Assembly (NCBI RefSeq): GCF_022023855.1
Contig: NZ_CP059453.1
Coordinates: 145,001-209,000, forward strand
DNA from: Azospirillum brasilense
Lineage (GTDB): Bacteria; Pseudomonadota; Alphaproteobacteria; Azospirillales; Azospirillaceae
Direction of reading: 5' to 3'
DNA length: 64,000 nucleotides
The notes beneath the pieces were generated by a model. The model had not been told where the DNA came from, made no database searches, and saw nothing but the letters and a program-made list of their open reading frames with translations. The position numbers were made by a program, and so were the translations under genes. Positions 7,791-16,279 of the stretch are shown piece by piece. Position 1 is the first letter of the stretch, and every line of letters begins with the position of its first letter.

Positions 7791-9064
7791 CCATTCTCGC
7801 CGTCACCTTCTTCGGCTTCCTCGTCCTGGGCATCCCGGTCGCCTTCGCCATCGGCCTGTCGGCGCTGTGCACCATCCTCTACGAGGGCCTCCCCGTCGCC
7901 GTCATCTTCCAGCAGATGATGTCCGGCATGAACGTCTTCTCCTTCCTCGCCATCCCCTTCTTCGTCTTCTCCGGCGAGCTGATGCTCCACGGCGGCGTCG
8001 CCGACAAGATCGTCGCCACCGCCAAGAACATGGTCGGCCACATCCGCGGCGGCCTCGGCATGTCCAACGTCGTCGCCTGCACCCTGTTCGGCGGCGTCGC
8101 CGGCTCCCCCGTCGCCGACGTCTCGGCCATGGGTGCGGTGATGATCCCGATGATGAAGCGCGAAGGCTACCACGCCGACTACGCCGTCAACGTCACCACC
8201 CACGCCGCGCTCGTCGGCGCGCTGATGCCGACCAGCCACAACATGATCATCTACGCGCTGGCCGCCGGCGGCAAAGCCTCCATCGGCGCGCTGATCGCGG
8301 CGGGCATCGTCCCCGCCCTGCTGCTGATGGTCTGCAACCTGGGGGCCGCCTACTACGTCGCGGTCAAGCGCGGCTACCCCGCCGGCACCTTCCCCGGCTG
8401 GGCCATCCTGGGCCGCTCCTTCGCCGCCGCCGCGCCGGGCCTGCTCATCGTCGTGATCATCCTGGCCGGCATCACCTCGGGCGTCTTCACCGCCACCGAG
8501 TCCGCCTCCATCGCGGTGATCTACGCCCTGCTGCTCACCACCTTCGTCTACCGCACGCTGACCTGGGACCATTTCCTGGCCGCCGCCGCCAAGACGGTCA
8601 AGACGACCGGCGTGGTCCTGCTGCTGATCGGCGTCTCCACGATGTTCCAGTACATCATGGGCCTCTATCAGGTGGCCGAGATCACCGGCGAGCTGATGGC
8701 CGGCATCTCGACCAACCCGCTGGTCATCTTCCTGCTGATCAACGTCATCCTGTTCCTGCTCGGCACCTTCATGGACATGGCGAGCACGATCCTGATCTGC
8801 ACGCCGATCTTCCTGCCCATCGCCATGCAGTACGGCATGGACCCGGTGCAGTTCGGCATCGTCATGCTGATCAACTGCGCGCTCGGCCTCAACACCCCGC
8901 CCGTCGGCACCACCCAGTTCATCGGCTGCGCCATCGGCGAGGTCTCCGTCGGCGAGGTCATGCGCTCCATCACACCCTTCTACGGCGCCCTCTTCGTCAC
9001 CCTCCTCCTCGTCACCTACGTTCCCACCTTCTCACTCTGGCTTCCCCACCTCCTCATGCGCTGA
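7781..9064 (+). CDS. TRAP transporter large permease, DctM family
   Basis: Large membrane subunit that forms the translocation pathway, driven by an ion gradient. 427 residues with about twelve hydrophobic segments. Family signatures are LAIPFFVFSGELMLHGGVADKI, ACTLFGGVAGSPVADVSAMG and the C-terminal INCALGLNTPPVGTTQF. It overlaps dctQ by ten bases, so the two are translationally coupled. A perfect bidirectional terminator ends the operon at 9082. Confidence 0.94.
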   Translation: MELTILAVTFFGFLVLGIPVAFAIGLSALCTILYEGLPVAVIFQQMMSGMNVFSFLAIPFFVFSGELMLHGGVADKIVATAKNMVGHIRGGLGMSNVVACTLFGGVAGSPVADVSAMGAVMIPMMKREGYHADYAVNVTTHAALVGALMPTSHNMIIYALAAGGKASIGALIAAGIVPALLLMVCNLGAAYYVAVKRGYPAGTFPGWAILGRSFAAAAPGLLIVVIILAGITSGVFTATESASIAVIYALLLTTFVYRTLTWDHFLAAAAKTVKTTGVVLLLIGVSTMFQYIMGLYQVAEITGELMAGISTNPLVIFLLINVILFLLGTFMDMASTILICTPIFLPIAMQYGMDPVQFGIVMLINCALGLNTPPVGTTQFIGCAIGEVSVGEVMRSITPFYGALFVTLLLVTYVPTFSLWLPHLLMR

Positions 9065-9081
9065 GGCGATCTCCGCAGGGT

Positions 9082-9126
9082 CATGAAAAGGGCCGCGCCG
9101 GCATACCCGGCGCGGCCCTTTTCATG
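9082..9126. terminator. Bidirectional Rho-independent terminator
   Basis: A perfect 20-bp inverted repeat (arms 9082-9101 and 9107-9126) with a 5-base loop. The GC-rich centre is flanked by AAAA and TTTT, so it works for both the dctM transcript and the convergent aldo/keto reductase transcript. Confidence 0.93.
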
Positions 9127-9141
9127 TCGGCTTTCGGCGGA

Positions 9142-10182
9142 TCAGCCGGCTTCGGCGTTCGACGAGTTCTGCCACAGGTTCAGCCCGCCATCGACGGCGT
9201 GGCGGTCGATCTCGGCCAGTTCCTCCGGCGTGAAAGCGGTGTTCTTCAGCGCGTCGAGCGAGTTGTCGAGCTGCTCGACGTTGCGGGCGCCGACCAGGGC
9301 GGAGGTCACCCGCGGGTCGCGCAGCACCCAGGCGATGGCCATCTGGGCCAGCGTCTGGCCACGCCGTTGGGCGATGGCGTCCAGGGCGCGCACGCGCTCC
9401 AGATTCTCCGGCGACAGGAAGTGCGCCTTCAGCGTGCCGCCCTTGGCGGCGCGGGCGTCGGTGGGCTGGCCGTTCAGGTACTTGGTGGTCAGCATGCCCT
9501 GGGCCAGTGGCGAGAAGGCGATGCAGCCGATCCCGGTCTCCTCCAGCGCGTCGAGCAGCCCGCCCTCGATCCAGCGGTTCAGCATCGAATAGGACGGCTG
9601 GTGGATCAGGCAGGGGGTGCCGAGATCCTTAAGGATCGCCGCCGCCCGCCGGGTCATCTCCGGCGAGTAGGAGGAGATGCCGACATAGAGCGCCTTGCCC
9701 TGCCGCACGGCGTGGTCGAGCGCCCCCATCGTCTCCTCCAGCGGGGTGCGCGGATCGACGCGGTGCGAGTAGAAGATGTCCACATAGTCGAGCCCCATCC
9801 GCTTGAGGCTCTGGTCCAGGCTGGCCGTCAGATACTTGCGCGAGCCCCAGCTTCCGTAGGGGCCGGGCCACATGTCGTAGCCGGCCTTGGTGGAGACGAT
9901 CAGCTCGTCGCGGTGGGCCTTGAAGTCGGTCGCCAGGACGCGCCCGAAATTCTCCTCCGCCGAGCCCGGCGGCGGGCCGTAATTGTTGGCGAGGTCGAAA
10001 TGGGTGACGCCGCGGTCGAAGGCCCGGCGCAGCACGGCGCGCCCGGTCTCGAACACGTCGGTGCCGCCGAAATTCTGCCACAGCCCCAGCGAAATGGCCG
10101 GCAGGTCGAGCCCGCTCCGCCCGCTGCGGCGGTAGGTCATGGCGGTGTAGCGGGCCGGATCGGCGCGGTAGAGCGATTGCAT
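9142..10182 (-). CDS. Aldo/keto reductase, AKR14 (YghZ / L-glyceraldehyde 3-phosphate reductase) type
   Basis: NADPH-dependent reductase of small aldehydes. AKR14 enzymes act on L-glyceraldehyde 3-phosphate and methylglyoxal. The catalytic tetrad is visible as D63 and Y68 (FDLANNYGPPPGS), K99 (STKAGYDMW) and H140 (FYSHRVD). The substrate-loop phrase NNYGPPPGSAEENFG and the length of 346 residues fit the AKR14 subgroup. It lies downstream of the third FCD GntR in the same direction but has its own palindrome-like site at 10228. Methylglyoxal synthase, a producer of its possible substrate, is under the same operator type at 11271. The exact substrate is inferred. Confidence 0.9.
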   Translation of the reverse strand: MQSLYRADPARYTAMTYRRSGRSGLDLPAISLGLWQNFGGTDVFETGRAVLRRAFDRGVTHFDLANNYGPPPGSAEENFGRVLATDFKAHRDELIVSTKAGYDMWPGPYGSWGSRKYLTASLDQSLKRMGLDYVDIFYSHRVDPRTPLEETMGALDHAVRQGKALYVGISSYSPEMTRRAAAILKDLGTPCLIHQPSYSMLNRWIEGGLLDALEETGIGCIAFSPLAQGMLTTKYLNGQPTDARAAKGGTLKAHFLSPENLERVRALDAIAQRRGQTLAQMAIAWVLRDPRVTSALVGARNVEQLDNSLDALKNTAFTPEELAEIDRHAVDGGLNLWQNSSNAEAG

Positions 10183-10227
10183 CGCGGTCTCCTGGCTGTC
10201 TTGCGCGGTGTTGGGAGGAACGTGACT

Positions 10228-10243
10228 GATATATTAGAAATCA
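10228..10243. promoter_or_regulatory. Operator-like site C (TGATATATTAGAAATC)
   Basis: The left half, TGATATATTA, equals operators B and F; the right half is degenerate. It lies 45 bp upstream of the aldo/keto reductase start, in the promoter position. A weaker member of the family. Confidence 0.5.
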
Positions 10244-10277
10244 GCCCCCGTCCAAAGCCAAGAGCGCAAGGCAGCCT

Positions 10278-11072
10278 TCAGACCGGCTCGGCCTCGTCCT
10301 CCGAGGGGGCGGTGAAGTAGAGCGGGTTGGCCTTCTGCGCGTCGGCGATGGTGACCTGGAGATAGTCCAGATGCAGGTCGATGGCCTTCGCCGCCGCCTC
10401 CGGGTCGTTGTTGGCGATGGCCTCGATGATGACCGAATGCTCGGCGATCACGTCCGGCACCCGGCCGAGCACCGGCAGAGTCAGCAGGCGGTAACGGTCC
10501 ACCTGCACCTTCACCTGCTGCGTCAGGTTCCAGAATCCGGGGTAGCCGGCGGTCTCCGCCAGCAGCGCATGGAAGGTCTCGTCGGCCTGGTGGAAGCCTT
10601 CGAAATTCTGGGCGGCCTCCATCTCGCGCTGGAGTTCCAGGTTGGCGCGCAGCTTGGCGATCTGGCTGCGGGTGGCGCGCTTGGCGGCGTAGCGGACGGT
10701 CGCCTCCTCCAGCGCCTTGCGGATGGCGATGGCTTCCGGCAGGGCGCCCAGCGGAATGCGGGAGACGAAGGTGCCCGATTGCGGGAAGATCTCGATCAGC
10801 CCCTCGTCCGCCAGACGCAGCACGGCCTCGCGCACCGGGGTGCGGCTGACGCCGTAGTCCTGGGCGATCACCTTCTCGGCGACCGGCTCGCCCGGCTTGC
10901 GGCGGAGCGAGACGATCTCGTTGCGCAGGTCACGGTAGATCGTCGCGGCCACGGTGGTGCCGCGCTGGGCCGGACGGGCGACCGCCGCCGCCGTGCGGCG
11001 CCGGGTCCGCGTCTTGACGCCCTCGGCCTGTTCGGAATCCACCGTCGATGTCTGCGCCGCCTTTTTCAACAC
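10278..11072 (-). CDS. GntR-family (FCD subfamily) transcriptional regulator
   Basis: Third FCD-type regulator of the uronate locus. After a basic N-terminal tail of about 45 residues comes the winged helix with YGVSRTPVREAVLRLADEG and IFPQSGTFVSRIP, then the FCD domain (FHQADETFHALL and AEHSVIIEAI). GTG 11072 is used, with AGGAG five bases upstream. Its paralogue at 4132 matches along the whole length. It is divergent from mgsA across 257 bp that contain two palindromes (11167 and 11271), a typical autoregulated arrangement. Confidence 0.92.
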   Translation of the reverse strand: MLKKAAQTSTVDSEQAEGVKTRTRRRTAAAVARPAQRGTTVAATIYRDLRNEIVSLRRKPGEPVAEKVIAQDYGVSRTPVREAVLRLADEGLIEIFPQSGTFVSRIPLGALPEAIAIRKALEEATVRYAAKRATRSQIAKLRANLELQREMEAAQNFEGFHQADETFHALLAETAGYPGFWNLTQQVKVQVDRYRLLTLPVLGRVPDVIAEHSVIIEAIANNDPEAAAKAIDLHLDYLQVTIADAQKANPLYFTAPSEDEAEPV

Positions 11073-11166
11073 CCGCTCCTGCCAGGAAAATTCAGGGCGC
11101 CGGATCTCCGGGACACCGGCGTCGAACCCGCTGGTTCACGCCGCATACGGTCCGCCCTTCATTGCA

Positions 11167-11178
11167 ATATACTAATAC
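11167..11178. promoter_or_regulatory. Operator-like site D (ATATACTAATAC)
   Basis: Near-palindrome with the family core, about 95 bp upstream of the third FCD GntR gene, in the mgsA divergent promoter region. One base of the right arm departs from symmetry. Confidence 0.6.
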
Positions 11179-11270
11179 CCGGCGGGGTGGGTCAAACGCC
11201 TTGACCCCGCGCGGCGCCCCGGTTCCGCGCCAGTTTGTCCCACCGGGAAGCGCGTTGCGCCACTCATCAG

Positions 11271-11282
11271 TATACTAGTATA
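11271..11282. promoter_or_regulatory. Palindromic operator E (TATACTAGTATA)
   Basis: Perfect 12-bp palindrome ending about 47 bp before the mgsA GTG start. It is identical to the site at 15139 and extends the core of the site at 2071. Position fits a repressor site over the mgsA promoter. Confidence 0.7.
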
Positions 11283-11329
11283 TTGAAGAAAGCTCCACCG
11301 CGGAGCGCACAGCCGCAAGGACCGTCACC

Positions 11330-11764
11330 GTGGACCGCAAACGCATCGCCCTCGTCGCCCACGACGCCCGCAAGCCCGACCTGATCGGCTGGCTCGGCGC
11401 CAACATCCACGCGCTGGAGGGGAACGTCTTCTGGTCCACCGGCACCACCGGCCGGCTGGTCCGGGAGGCCCACCCCCAACTGGACATCACCTCGCTGAAG
11501 AGCGGTCCGCTGGGCGGCGACCAGCAGATCGGCGCGATGATCGCCGAGGGCCGGATCGATCTTCTCGTCTTCTTCGTCGACCCGATGACCGCCCAGCCCC
11601 ATGACGTGGACGTGAAGGCGCTGACCCGCCTCGCCACGCTCTACAACATCCCGATGGCCTGCAACGAGGCGACCGCCGACATGGTGATCTCCTCCCCCCT
11701 CTTCACCAGCGGCTACCGCCCGCGGGCCGTGGACTTCGCCGCCCACGATTCGCGCCGCCTCTGA
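11330..11764 (+). CDS. mgsA: Methylglyoxal synthase
   Basis: Converts dihydroxyacetone phosphate to methylglyoxal and phosphate in the cytoplasm, a bypass used when phosphorylated sugars accumulate. The active-site residues of the E. coli enzyme are all present: D64 in SGPLGGDQQIG, H91 and D94 in AQPHDVDVKAL; the phosphate-binding TGTTGRL is at 37-43. GTG 11330 follows AAGGA at a good distance. 144 residues, normal length. The gene stands alone behind operator E rather than near glycolytic genes, which ties its expression to uronate regulation. Confidence 0.95.
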   Translation: MDRKRIALVAHDARKPDLIGWLGANIHALEGNVFWSTGTTGRLVREAHPQLDITSLKSGPLGGDQQIGAMIAEGRIDLLVFFVDPMTAQPHDVDVKALTRLATLYNIPMACNEATADMVISSPLFTSGYRPRAVDFAAHDSRRL

Positions 11765-11854
11765 CCGGACTTTATCGAACCGGCCCCTCTTGAATTGCGC
11801 GTCTTACCAACAGAATTGTGGGCGGGACGCACAAAGTCCTTGCATCCGGAACTG

Positions 11855-11868
11855 ATATATTAATATAT
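11855..11868. promoter_or_regulatory. Palindromic operator F (ATATATTAATATAT)
   Basis: Perfect 14-bp palindrome, the longest of the set, 108 bp upstream of uxaC. It likely controls the uxaC-uxaA operon. Confidence 0.72.
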
Positions 11869-11976
11869 TCCGACATGCGAGGCACAACCGGCGCAGCGCC
11901 ACGCGCCACACCCGAACCACCCATTCAAATAGGGCACCGGCCCCCCGTCCGGCATCCCTCTTTCCGGAGATGAACG

Positions 11977-13380
11977 ATGCTCCACCCCGACCGCCTCTTC
12001 CCCAGCGATCCCACGCAGCGCGACATCGCGCGCCGGCTGTACGCGGAGGTGGGCCACCTGCCGATCATCAGCCCGCACGGCCACACGGACCCGTCCTGGT
12101 TCGCCAAGAACGAGGCGTTCCCGAACCCGGCGTCGCTGTTCGTGGTGCCCGACCATTACGCCTTCCGCATGCTCTACAGCCAGGGCGTGACGTTGGAAAG
12201 CCTGGGCGTGCCGCGCAAGGACGGCGGGGCGGTGGAGAGCGATCCGCGCAAGATCTGGCGTCAGCTGGCGCAGAACTGGCACCTGTTCCGCGGCACCCCG
12301 ACGCGCATGTGGCTCGACCACGCCTTCGAGACGGTGTTCGGCGTGACAGAGCGGCTGAGCGGGGCCAGCGCCGACCGCATCTTCGACCAGATCGACGCCT
12401 GCCTGCAAAAGCCCGAATTCCTGCCGCGCGCCCTGTTCGAGCGCTTCAACATCGAGCTGCTGGCGACCACCGAGTCCCCGCTCGACACGCTGGAGCATCA
12501 CCGCGCCATCCGCGAGAGCGGCTGGAAGGGCCGCGTCATCACCGCCTTCCGCCCCGACCCGGTCGTCGATCCGGAGTTCGAGGGCTTCCAGGCCAACGTC
12601 GAGACTCTGGGCGCGCTGTCCGGTGAGAACACCGGGACCTGGGCCGGCTACCTCGCCGCCCTGCGCAACCGCCGCCAGTATTTCAAGGAGGTCGGCGGCG
12701 CCACCTCGACCGACCACGGCCACGCCACCGCGACCACCGCCGACCTGTCGGACGCCGACGCCGAGCGGCTGTTCGAGAAGGCGTTGCGCGGGACCATCAC
12801 GGCGGCCGAGGCGGAAATCTTCCGCGGCCAGATGCTGACTGAGATGGCCAAGATGAGCCTGGACGACGGGCTGGTCATGCAGATCCACCCCGGCAGCTTC
12901 CGCAACCACAACCCGGGCGTCTTCGAGCGCTTCGGCCGCGACAAGGGCGCCGACATCCCGACCGGCACCGAGTATGTGCGGGCGCTGAAGCCGCTGCTCG
13001 ACCGCGTCGGCAACGAGCGCGACCTGACCATCATCCTGTTCACGCTGGACGAGACCAGCTACGCCCGCGAACTGGCGCCGCTGGCCGGCCACTATCCGGC
13101 GCTGCGCGTCGGCCCGGCCTGGTGGTTCCACGACAGCCCCGAGGGCATGCGCCGCTACCGCGAGATGATCACGGAGACGGCCGGCTTCTACAACACGGTC
13201 GGCTTCAACGACGACACCCGCGCCTTCTGCTCCATCCCGGCCCGCCACGACGTGGCCCGCCGCGTCGACTGCGCCTTCCTGGCCCGGCTCGTCGCCGAGC
13301 ACCGGCTGGAGGAGGACGAGGCCGCGGAGGTGGCGGTGGATCTCGCCTACACCCTCGCCAAGAAGGCCTACAAGCTCTGA
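11977..13380 (+). CDS. uxaC: Glucuronate isomerase (uronate isomerase)
   Basis: Isomerises D-glucuronate to D-fructuronate and D-galacturonate to D-tagaturonate, the first cytoplasmic step of the isomerase pathway. An amidohydrolase-fold protein of 467 residues, the normal length. The metal-binding SPHGHTDPSWF near the N-terminus has H34 and H36. Other conserved segments are LFERFNIELLATTESPLD, VMQIHPGSFRNHN and GPAWWFHDSPEGM. ATG 11977 follows CCGGAGATG. Operator F precedes it, and the altronate dehydratase lies downstream beyond an intergenic palindromic repeat. Confidence 0.97.
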   Translation: MLHPDRLFPSDPTQRDIARRLYAEVGHLPIISPHGHTDPSWFAKNEAFPNPASLFVVPDHYAFRMLYSQGVTLESLGVPRKDGGAVESDPRKIWRQLAQNWHLFRGTPTRMWLDHAFETVFGVTERLSGASADRIFDQIDACLQKPEFLPRALFERFNIELLATTESPLDTLEHHRAIRESGWKGRVITAFRPDPVVDPEFEGFQANVETLGALSGENTGTWAGYLAALRNRRQYFKEVGGATSTDHGHATATTADLSDADAERLFEKALRGTITAAEAEIFRGQMLTEMAKMSLDDGLVMQIHPGSFRNHNPGVFERFGRDKGADIPTGTEYVRALKPLLDRVGNERDLTIILFTLDETSYARELAPLAGHYPALRVGPAWWFHDSPEGMRRYREMITETAGFYNTVGFNDDTRAFCSIPARHDVARRVDCAFLARLVAEHRLEEDEAAEVAVDLAYTLAKKAYKL

Positions 13381-13386
13381 CGTGAA

Positions 13387-13565
13387 ACCCCTCTCCCCTC
13401 CCTTTCGCGCCCGCTCGCGGGCGCTGTCGGCGACAGGCGGCCTTTGGCCGCCGAGAGCGGGGAGAGGGTGGCGCCAACGGCGCTTGGTGAGGGGGTTGCG
13501 CTTTTGCCGGACGTTCCGCCACGCGCATCCCCCTCACCCTAACCCTCTCCCCAGAGGGGAGAGGG
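13387..13565. repeat. Dispersed intergenic palindromic repeat, family 1, copy 1
   Basis: About 180 bp between uxaC and uxaA, homologous to 23297-23474. It begins with CCCCTCTCCCCTCC and ends with the near-complementary CTCTCCCCAGAGGGGAGAGG. Internal hairpins are GCGCCCGC/GCGGGCGC (13407-13424) and GGCGGCC-TTT-GGCCGCC (13436-13452). In the second copy both hairpins have different bases but keep pairing. Because it lies inside an operon it may modulate uxaA expression; that is inference. Confidence 0.85.
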
Positions 13566-13589
13566 AATCTCTACATAAGGACCACCACC

Positions 13590-15113
13590 ATGGCATCGCT
13601 GACCATCCGCCTGCATCCCGCGGACAACGTCGTCGTTGCCGGTGCCGACCTGCCGGAGGGCACCACCCTGCCCGACACGGACGTCGTCGCCCGGACCACG
13701 ATCCCCTCCGGCCACAAGGTCGCGGTGCAGGCCATCGCGGTCGGCGAGCCGGTGCGCAAGTACAATCAGGTCATCGGTTTCGCGACCGCCCCCATCGCGC
13801 CGGGTGACCACGTGCACGTCCACAACATCGGCGTGGGCGACAGCTTCGAGCGCGACTACGCCTTCGGCGCCGACGTCCACCCCACCGACCTCGTGCCGGA
13901 GGCGGACCGCGCCACCTTCCAGGGCATCGTCCGTCCGGACGGGCGCGTGGCGACCCGCAATTACATCGGCATCCTGACCACGGTGAACTGCTCGGCCACC
14001 GCGGCGCGGATGATCGCCGACCAGTTCCGCGGCGACGCGCTGGCCGCCTACCCCAACATCGACGGGGTGGTCGCGCTGACCCACGCCTACGGTTGCGGCA
14101 TGGGTTCCCAGGGCGACGCCATCGACGCGCTGCGCCGGACCATCGCCGGCTACGCCCGCCACCCGAACTTCGCCGCCGTGCTCGTGCTCGGCCTCGGCTG
14201 CGAGGTGAACCAGATCGACAAGCTGGTCGAGGTCGAGGGGCTGACCGTCGGCGACACCCTGCAGACGCTGGCGATCCAGGAGAGCGGCGGCACCGCTGCC
14301 ACCGTGCGGGCGAGCGTGGAGCGCATCCGCGCCCTGCTGCCCCGCGTCAACGACGTGAAGCGCGAGACCGTGCCGGCCAGCCACCTGATCCTGGCGCTGC
14401 AATGCGGCGGGTCGGACGGCTATTCGGGAATCACCGCCAACCCGGCGCTGGGCCACGCCGTCGATCTGCTGATCCGCAACGGCGGCACCGCAGTGCTGAG
14501 CGAGACGCCGGAGGTCTATGGCGCCGAGCATCTGCTGACCCGCCGCGCCGTCAGCCCGGCGGTCGGCGAGACGCTGGTCGAACGCATTCGCTGGTGGGAG
14601 GACTACACCAGCCGCACCGGCGGCGAGATGAACAACAACCCGTCCCCCGGCAACAAGAAGGGCGGCCTGACCACCATCCTGGAGAAGTCGCTGGGCGCGG
14701 TCGCCAAGGCCGGCACGACCAACCTCGTCGAGGTGGTGCGCTACGCCGAGCCGATCACCGGGCCGGGCCTCGTCTTCATGGACACGCCGGGCTACGACCC
14801 GGTGTCAGCCACGGGGCAGGTGGCGGGCGGCGCCAATGTGCTGTGCTTCACCACGGGACGCGGCTCCGTCTTCGGCTGCAAGCCGACGCCGTCGCTGAAG
14901 CTCGCCACCAACACGCCGCTGTTCCGGAAGATGCCCGACGACATGGACATCGACTGCGGTCCCATCGCCACCGGCGACGCCACCATCGAAGAGGTCGGGC
15001 GGGCGATCTTCCAGCTCATCCTCGACACCGCGTCGGGCCGGAAGACCAAAAGCGAGGAGCTGGGCTTCGGCTCCGACGAGTTCACGCCCTGGCAGATGGG
15101 CGCCGTCATGTGA
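13590..15113 (+). CDS. uxaA: Altronate dehydratase, UxaA/GarD family
   Basis: Dehydrates D-altronate to 2-keto-3-deoxygluconate. An N-terminal SAF domain occupies about residues 1-95 and the catalytic UxaA domain about 115-507. Conserved segments include YGCGMGSQGD, LGLGCEVNQID, LQCGGSDGYSG and GRGSVFGCKPTPS; their cysteines are candidates for the metal site. 507 residues, normal for the family. ATG 13590 has AAGGACC upstream. It lies downstream of uxaC in one operon with an intervening repeat. The galactarate dehydratase relative is less likely in this context. Confidence 0.94.
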   Translation: MASLTIRLHPADNVVVAGADLPEGTTLPDTDVVARTTIPSGHKVAVQAIAVGEPVRKYNQVIGFATAPIAPGDHVHVHNIGVGDSFERDYAFGADVHPTDLVPEADRATFQGIVRPDGRVATRNYIGILTTVNCSATAARMIADQFRGDALAAYPNIDGVVALTHAYGCGMGSQGDAIDALRRTIAGYARHPNFAAVLVLGLGCEVNQIDKLVEVEGLTVGDTLQTLAIQESGGTAATVRASVERIRALLPRVNDVKRETVPASHLILALQCGGSDGYSGITANPALGHAVDLLIRNGGTAVLSETPEVYGAEHLLTRRAVSPAVGETLVERIRWWEDYTSRTGGEMNNNPSPGNKKGGLTTILEKSLGAVAKAGTTNLVEVVRYAEPITGPGLVFMDTPGYDPVSATGQVAGGANVLCFTTGRGSVFGCKPTPSLKLATNTPLFRKMPDDMDIDCGPIATGDATIEEVGRAIFQLILDTASGRKTKSEELGFGSDEFTPWQMGAVM

Positions 15114-15138
15114 GCGAAAGGGCTTGCGCGTTTAGTGA

Positions 15139-15150
15139 TATACTAGTATA
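15139..15150. promoter_or_regulatory. Palindromic operator G (TATACTAGTATA), without an adjacent downstream gene
   Basis: Perfect 12-bp palindrome identical to operator E, located 26 bp after the uxaA stop. The nearest gene to the right is a convergent LysR, so no promoter is obviously served. It may be a relic of a lost gene or a distal looping site. Confidence 0.6.
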
Positions 15151-15241
15151 AGTGTTTTCGTTCGGTTATCCTTTGAAACCCAGTTGGCAGGCCGCACCGT
15201 GCGCGCGGTTCCGCCGAGTGACGTTTCTCCAAAGTGCGACT

Positions 15242-16156
15242 TCAGACCGCCGGGGCACGCTCCGGCGGTCTTTTCTTTTCGGGTTCCGACGATCTGACCG
15301 CGGCGCGCAGCCAGTCCCGGAAAACGGTGAAGCCGGGCTCGCGGTGCCGCACCGGGCGCGAGACCAGATACCACGCCCGCCCCATCGGCACGGCCAGCGC
15401 GAAGGGCGTGACCAGCCGGCCCGCCGCCAGATCGTCGGCGATGTAGAGCCGCGCCCCCAGCGCCACCCCCACCCCGTCCGCCGCCGCCTGCAAGGTCATG
15501 GCGTAGCTGCCAAAGGACAGCCCCTTCACGGCCGGCGGCGCCAGCCCCGCCGAGGCGAACCAGTGCGGCCAGTCGTCCGCCCAGTGCGACACCGAGAGCA
15601 GCGTCGCCGACAGCAGATCCTCCGGATGGCGCAGGGTCCGCGCCAGGGCCGGCGCGCAGACCGGCAGCATGTCGGCGGTGAACAGCTCCTCCACCTCATA
15701 GCCCGGCCAATGCCCGTCGCCCAGCAGCAGGGCGCAGGTCCAGTCCTCGCGGATCGGCGCGCCGGCGCCGCCGGTGGCGATGCGAACCTCCACGTCGGGG
15801 TGGCTCTCGTGGAAGGCCGACAGGCGCGGGATCAGCCAGCGCACCGCGAAGGTGGCGCCCACCCCCAGCGTCAGCACCGGGCCGTCGCGCATGGCGGCGA
15901 CCCGTTCCACGCTGTCCGCGATCGCGTCGAAGGCGCCGGTCAGGCCGGGTTGCAGCGCCCGCCCACGGTCGGTTAGCTCCAGCGCGTTGGCCCGCCGCTC
16001 GAACAGCGGGAAGCCCATCCGCTCCTCCAGCAGGCGCACCATGCGGCTGACCGCGGCCTGCGAGACGTTCAGCTCGCTCGCCGCCCCGGTGAAGCTGCCG
16101 TGCCGGGCCGCGGCCTCGAACGCCCGCAAGGCGTTCAGCGATGGCAGGCGCCGCAT
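15242..16156 (-). CDS. LysR-family transcriptional regulator
   Basis: LysR regulator of the GcvA-like subgroup. The N-terminal winged helix contains LPSLNALRAFEAAARHGSFT and LNVSQAAVSRMVRLLEERMG; a LysR substrate domain follows to the end. ATG 16156 (MRRLPSLNALR) is preferred because GGAGAGG lies six bases upstream; ATG 16171 is an alternative. 304 residues, typical. It is divergent from a TauE/SafE membrane protein and may regulate it. Ligand unknown. Confidence 0.92.
   Translation of the reverse strand: MRRLPSLNALRAFEAAARHGSFTGAASELNVSQAAVSRMVRLLEERMGFPLFERRANALELTDRGRALQPGLTGAFDAIADSVERVAAMRDGPVLTLGVGATFAVRWLIPRLSAFHESHPDVEVRIATGGAGAPIREDWTCALLLGDGHWPGYEVEELFTADMLPVCAPALARTLRHPEDLLSATLLSVSHWADDWPHWFASAGLAPPAVKGLSFGSYAMTLQAAADGVGVALGARLYIADDLAAGRLVTPFALAVPMGRAWYLVSRPVRHREPGFTVFRDWLRAAVRSSEPEKKRPPERAPAV
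15245..15279 (+). terminator. Rho-independent terminator of the uxaC-uxaA transcript
   Basis: Stem GACCGCCGG / CCGGCGGTC with an 8-base loop, followed by TTTTCTTTT. It overlaps the last codons of the convergent LysR gene. Confidence 0.85.
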
Positions 16157-16279
16157 CCGATCCCTCTCCATGCACCCCAACATTTCCTGGGGGTCAGCAT
16201 CAGACAATCCCGTTTGCGGCGCAAGCGTGCCAGGGGCATCATGCCGCCCACAGCCAAAGAAAACTTTCGGATAAGCGGG

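Noticed and set aside
7867..10320. Plus-strand open frame of about 800 codons across dctM and the aldo/keto reductase
   Set aside because: Frame-shifted shadow of dctM and antisense of the reductase; it even reads through the terminator at 9082.
13387..13565. Intergenic repeats considered as a CRISPR array
   Set aside because: They are single palindromic elements, without regularly spaced identical repeats and unique spacers.
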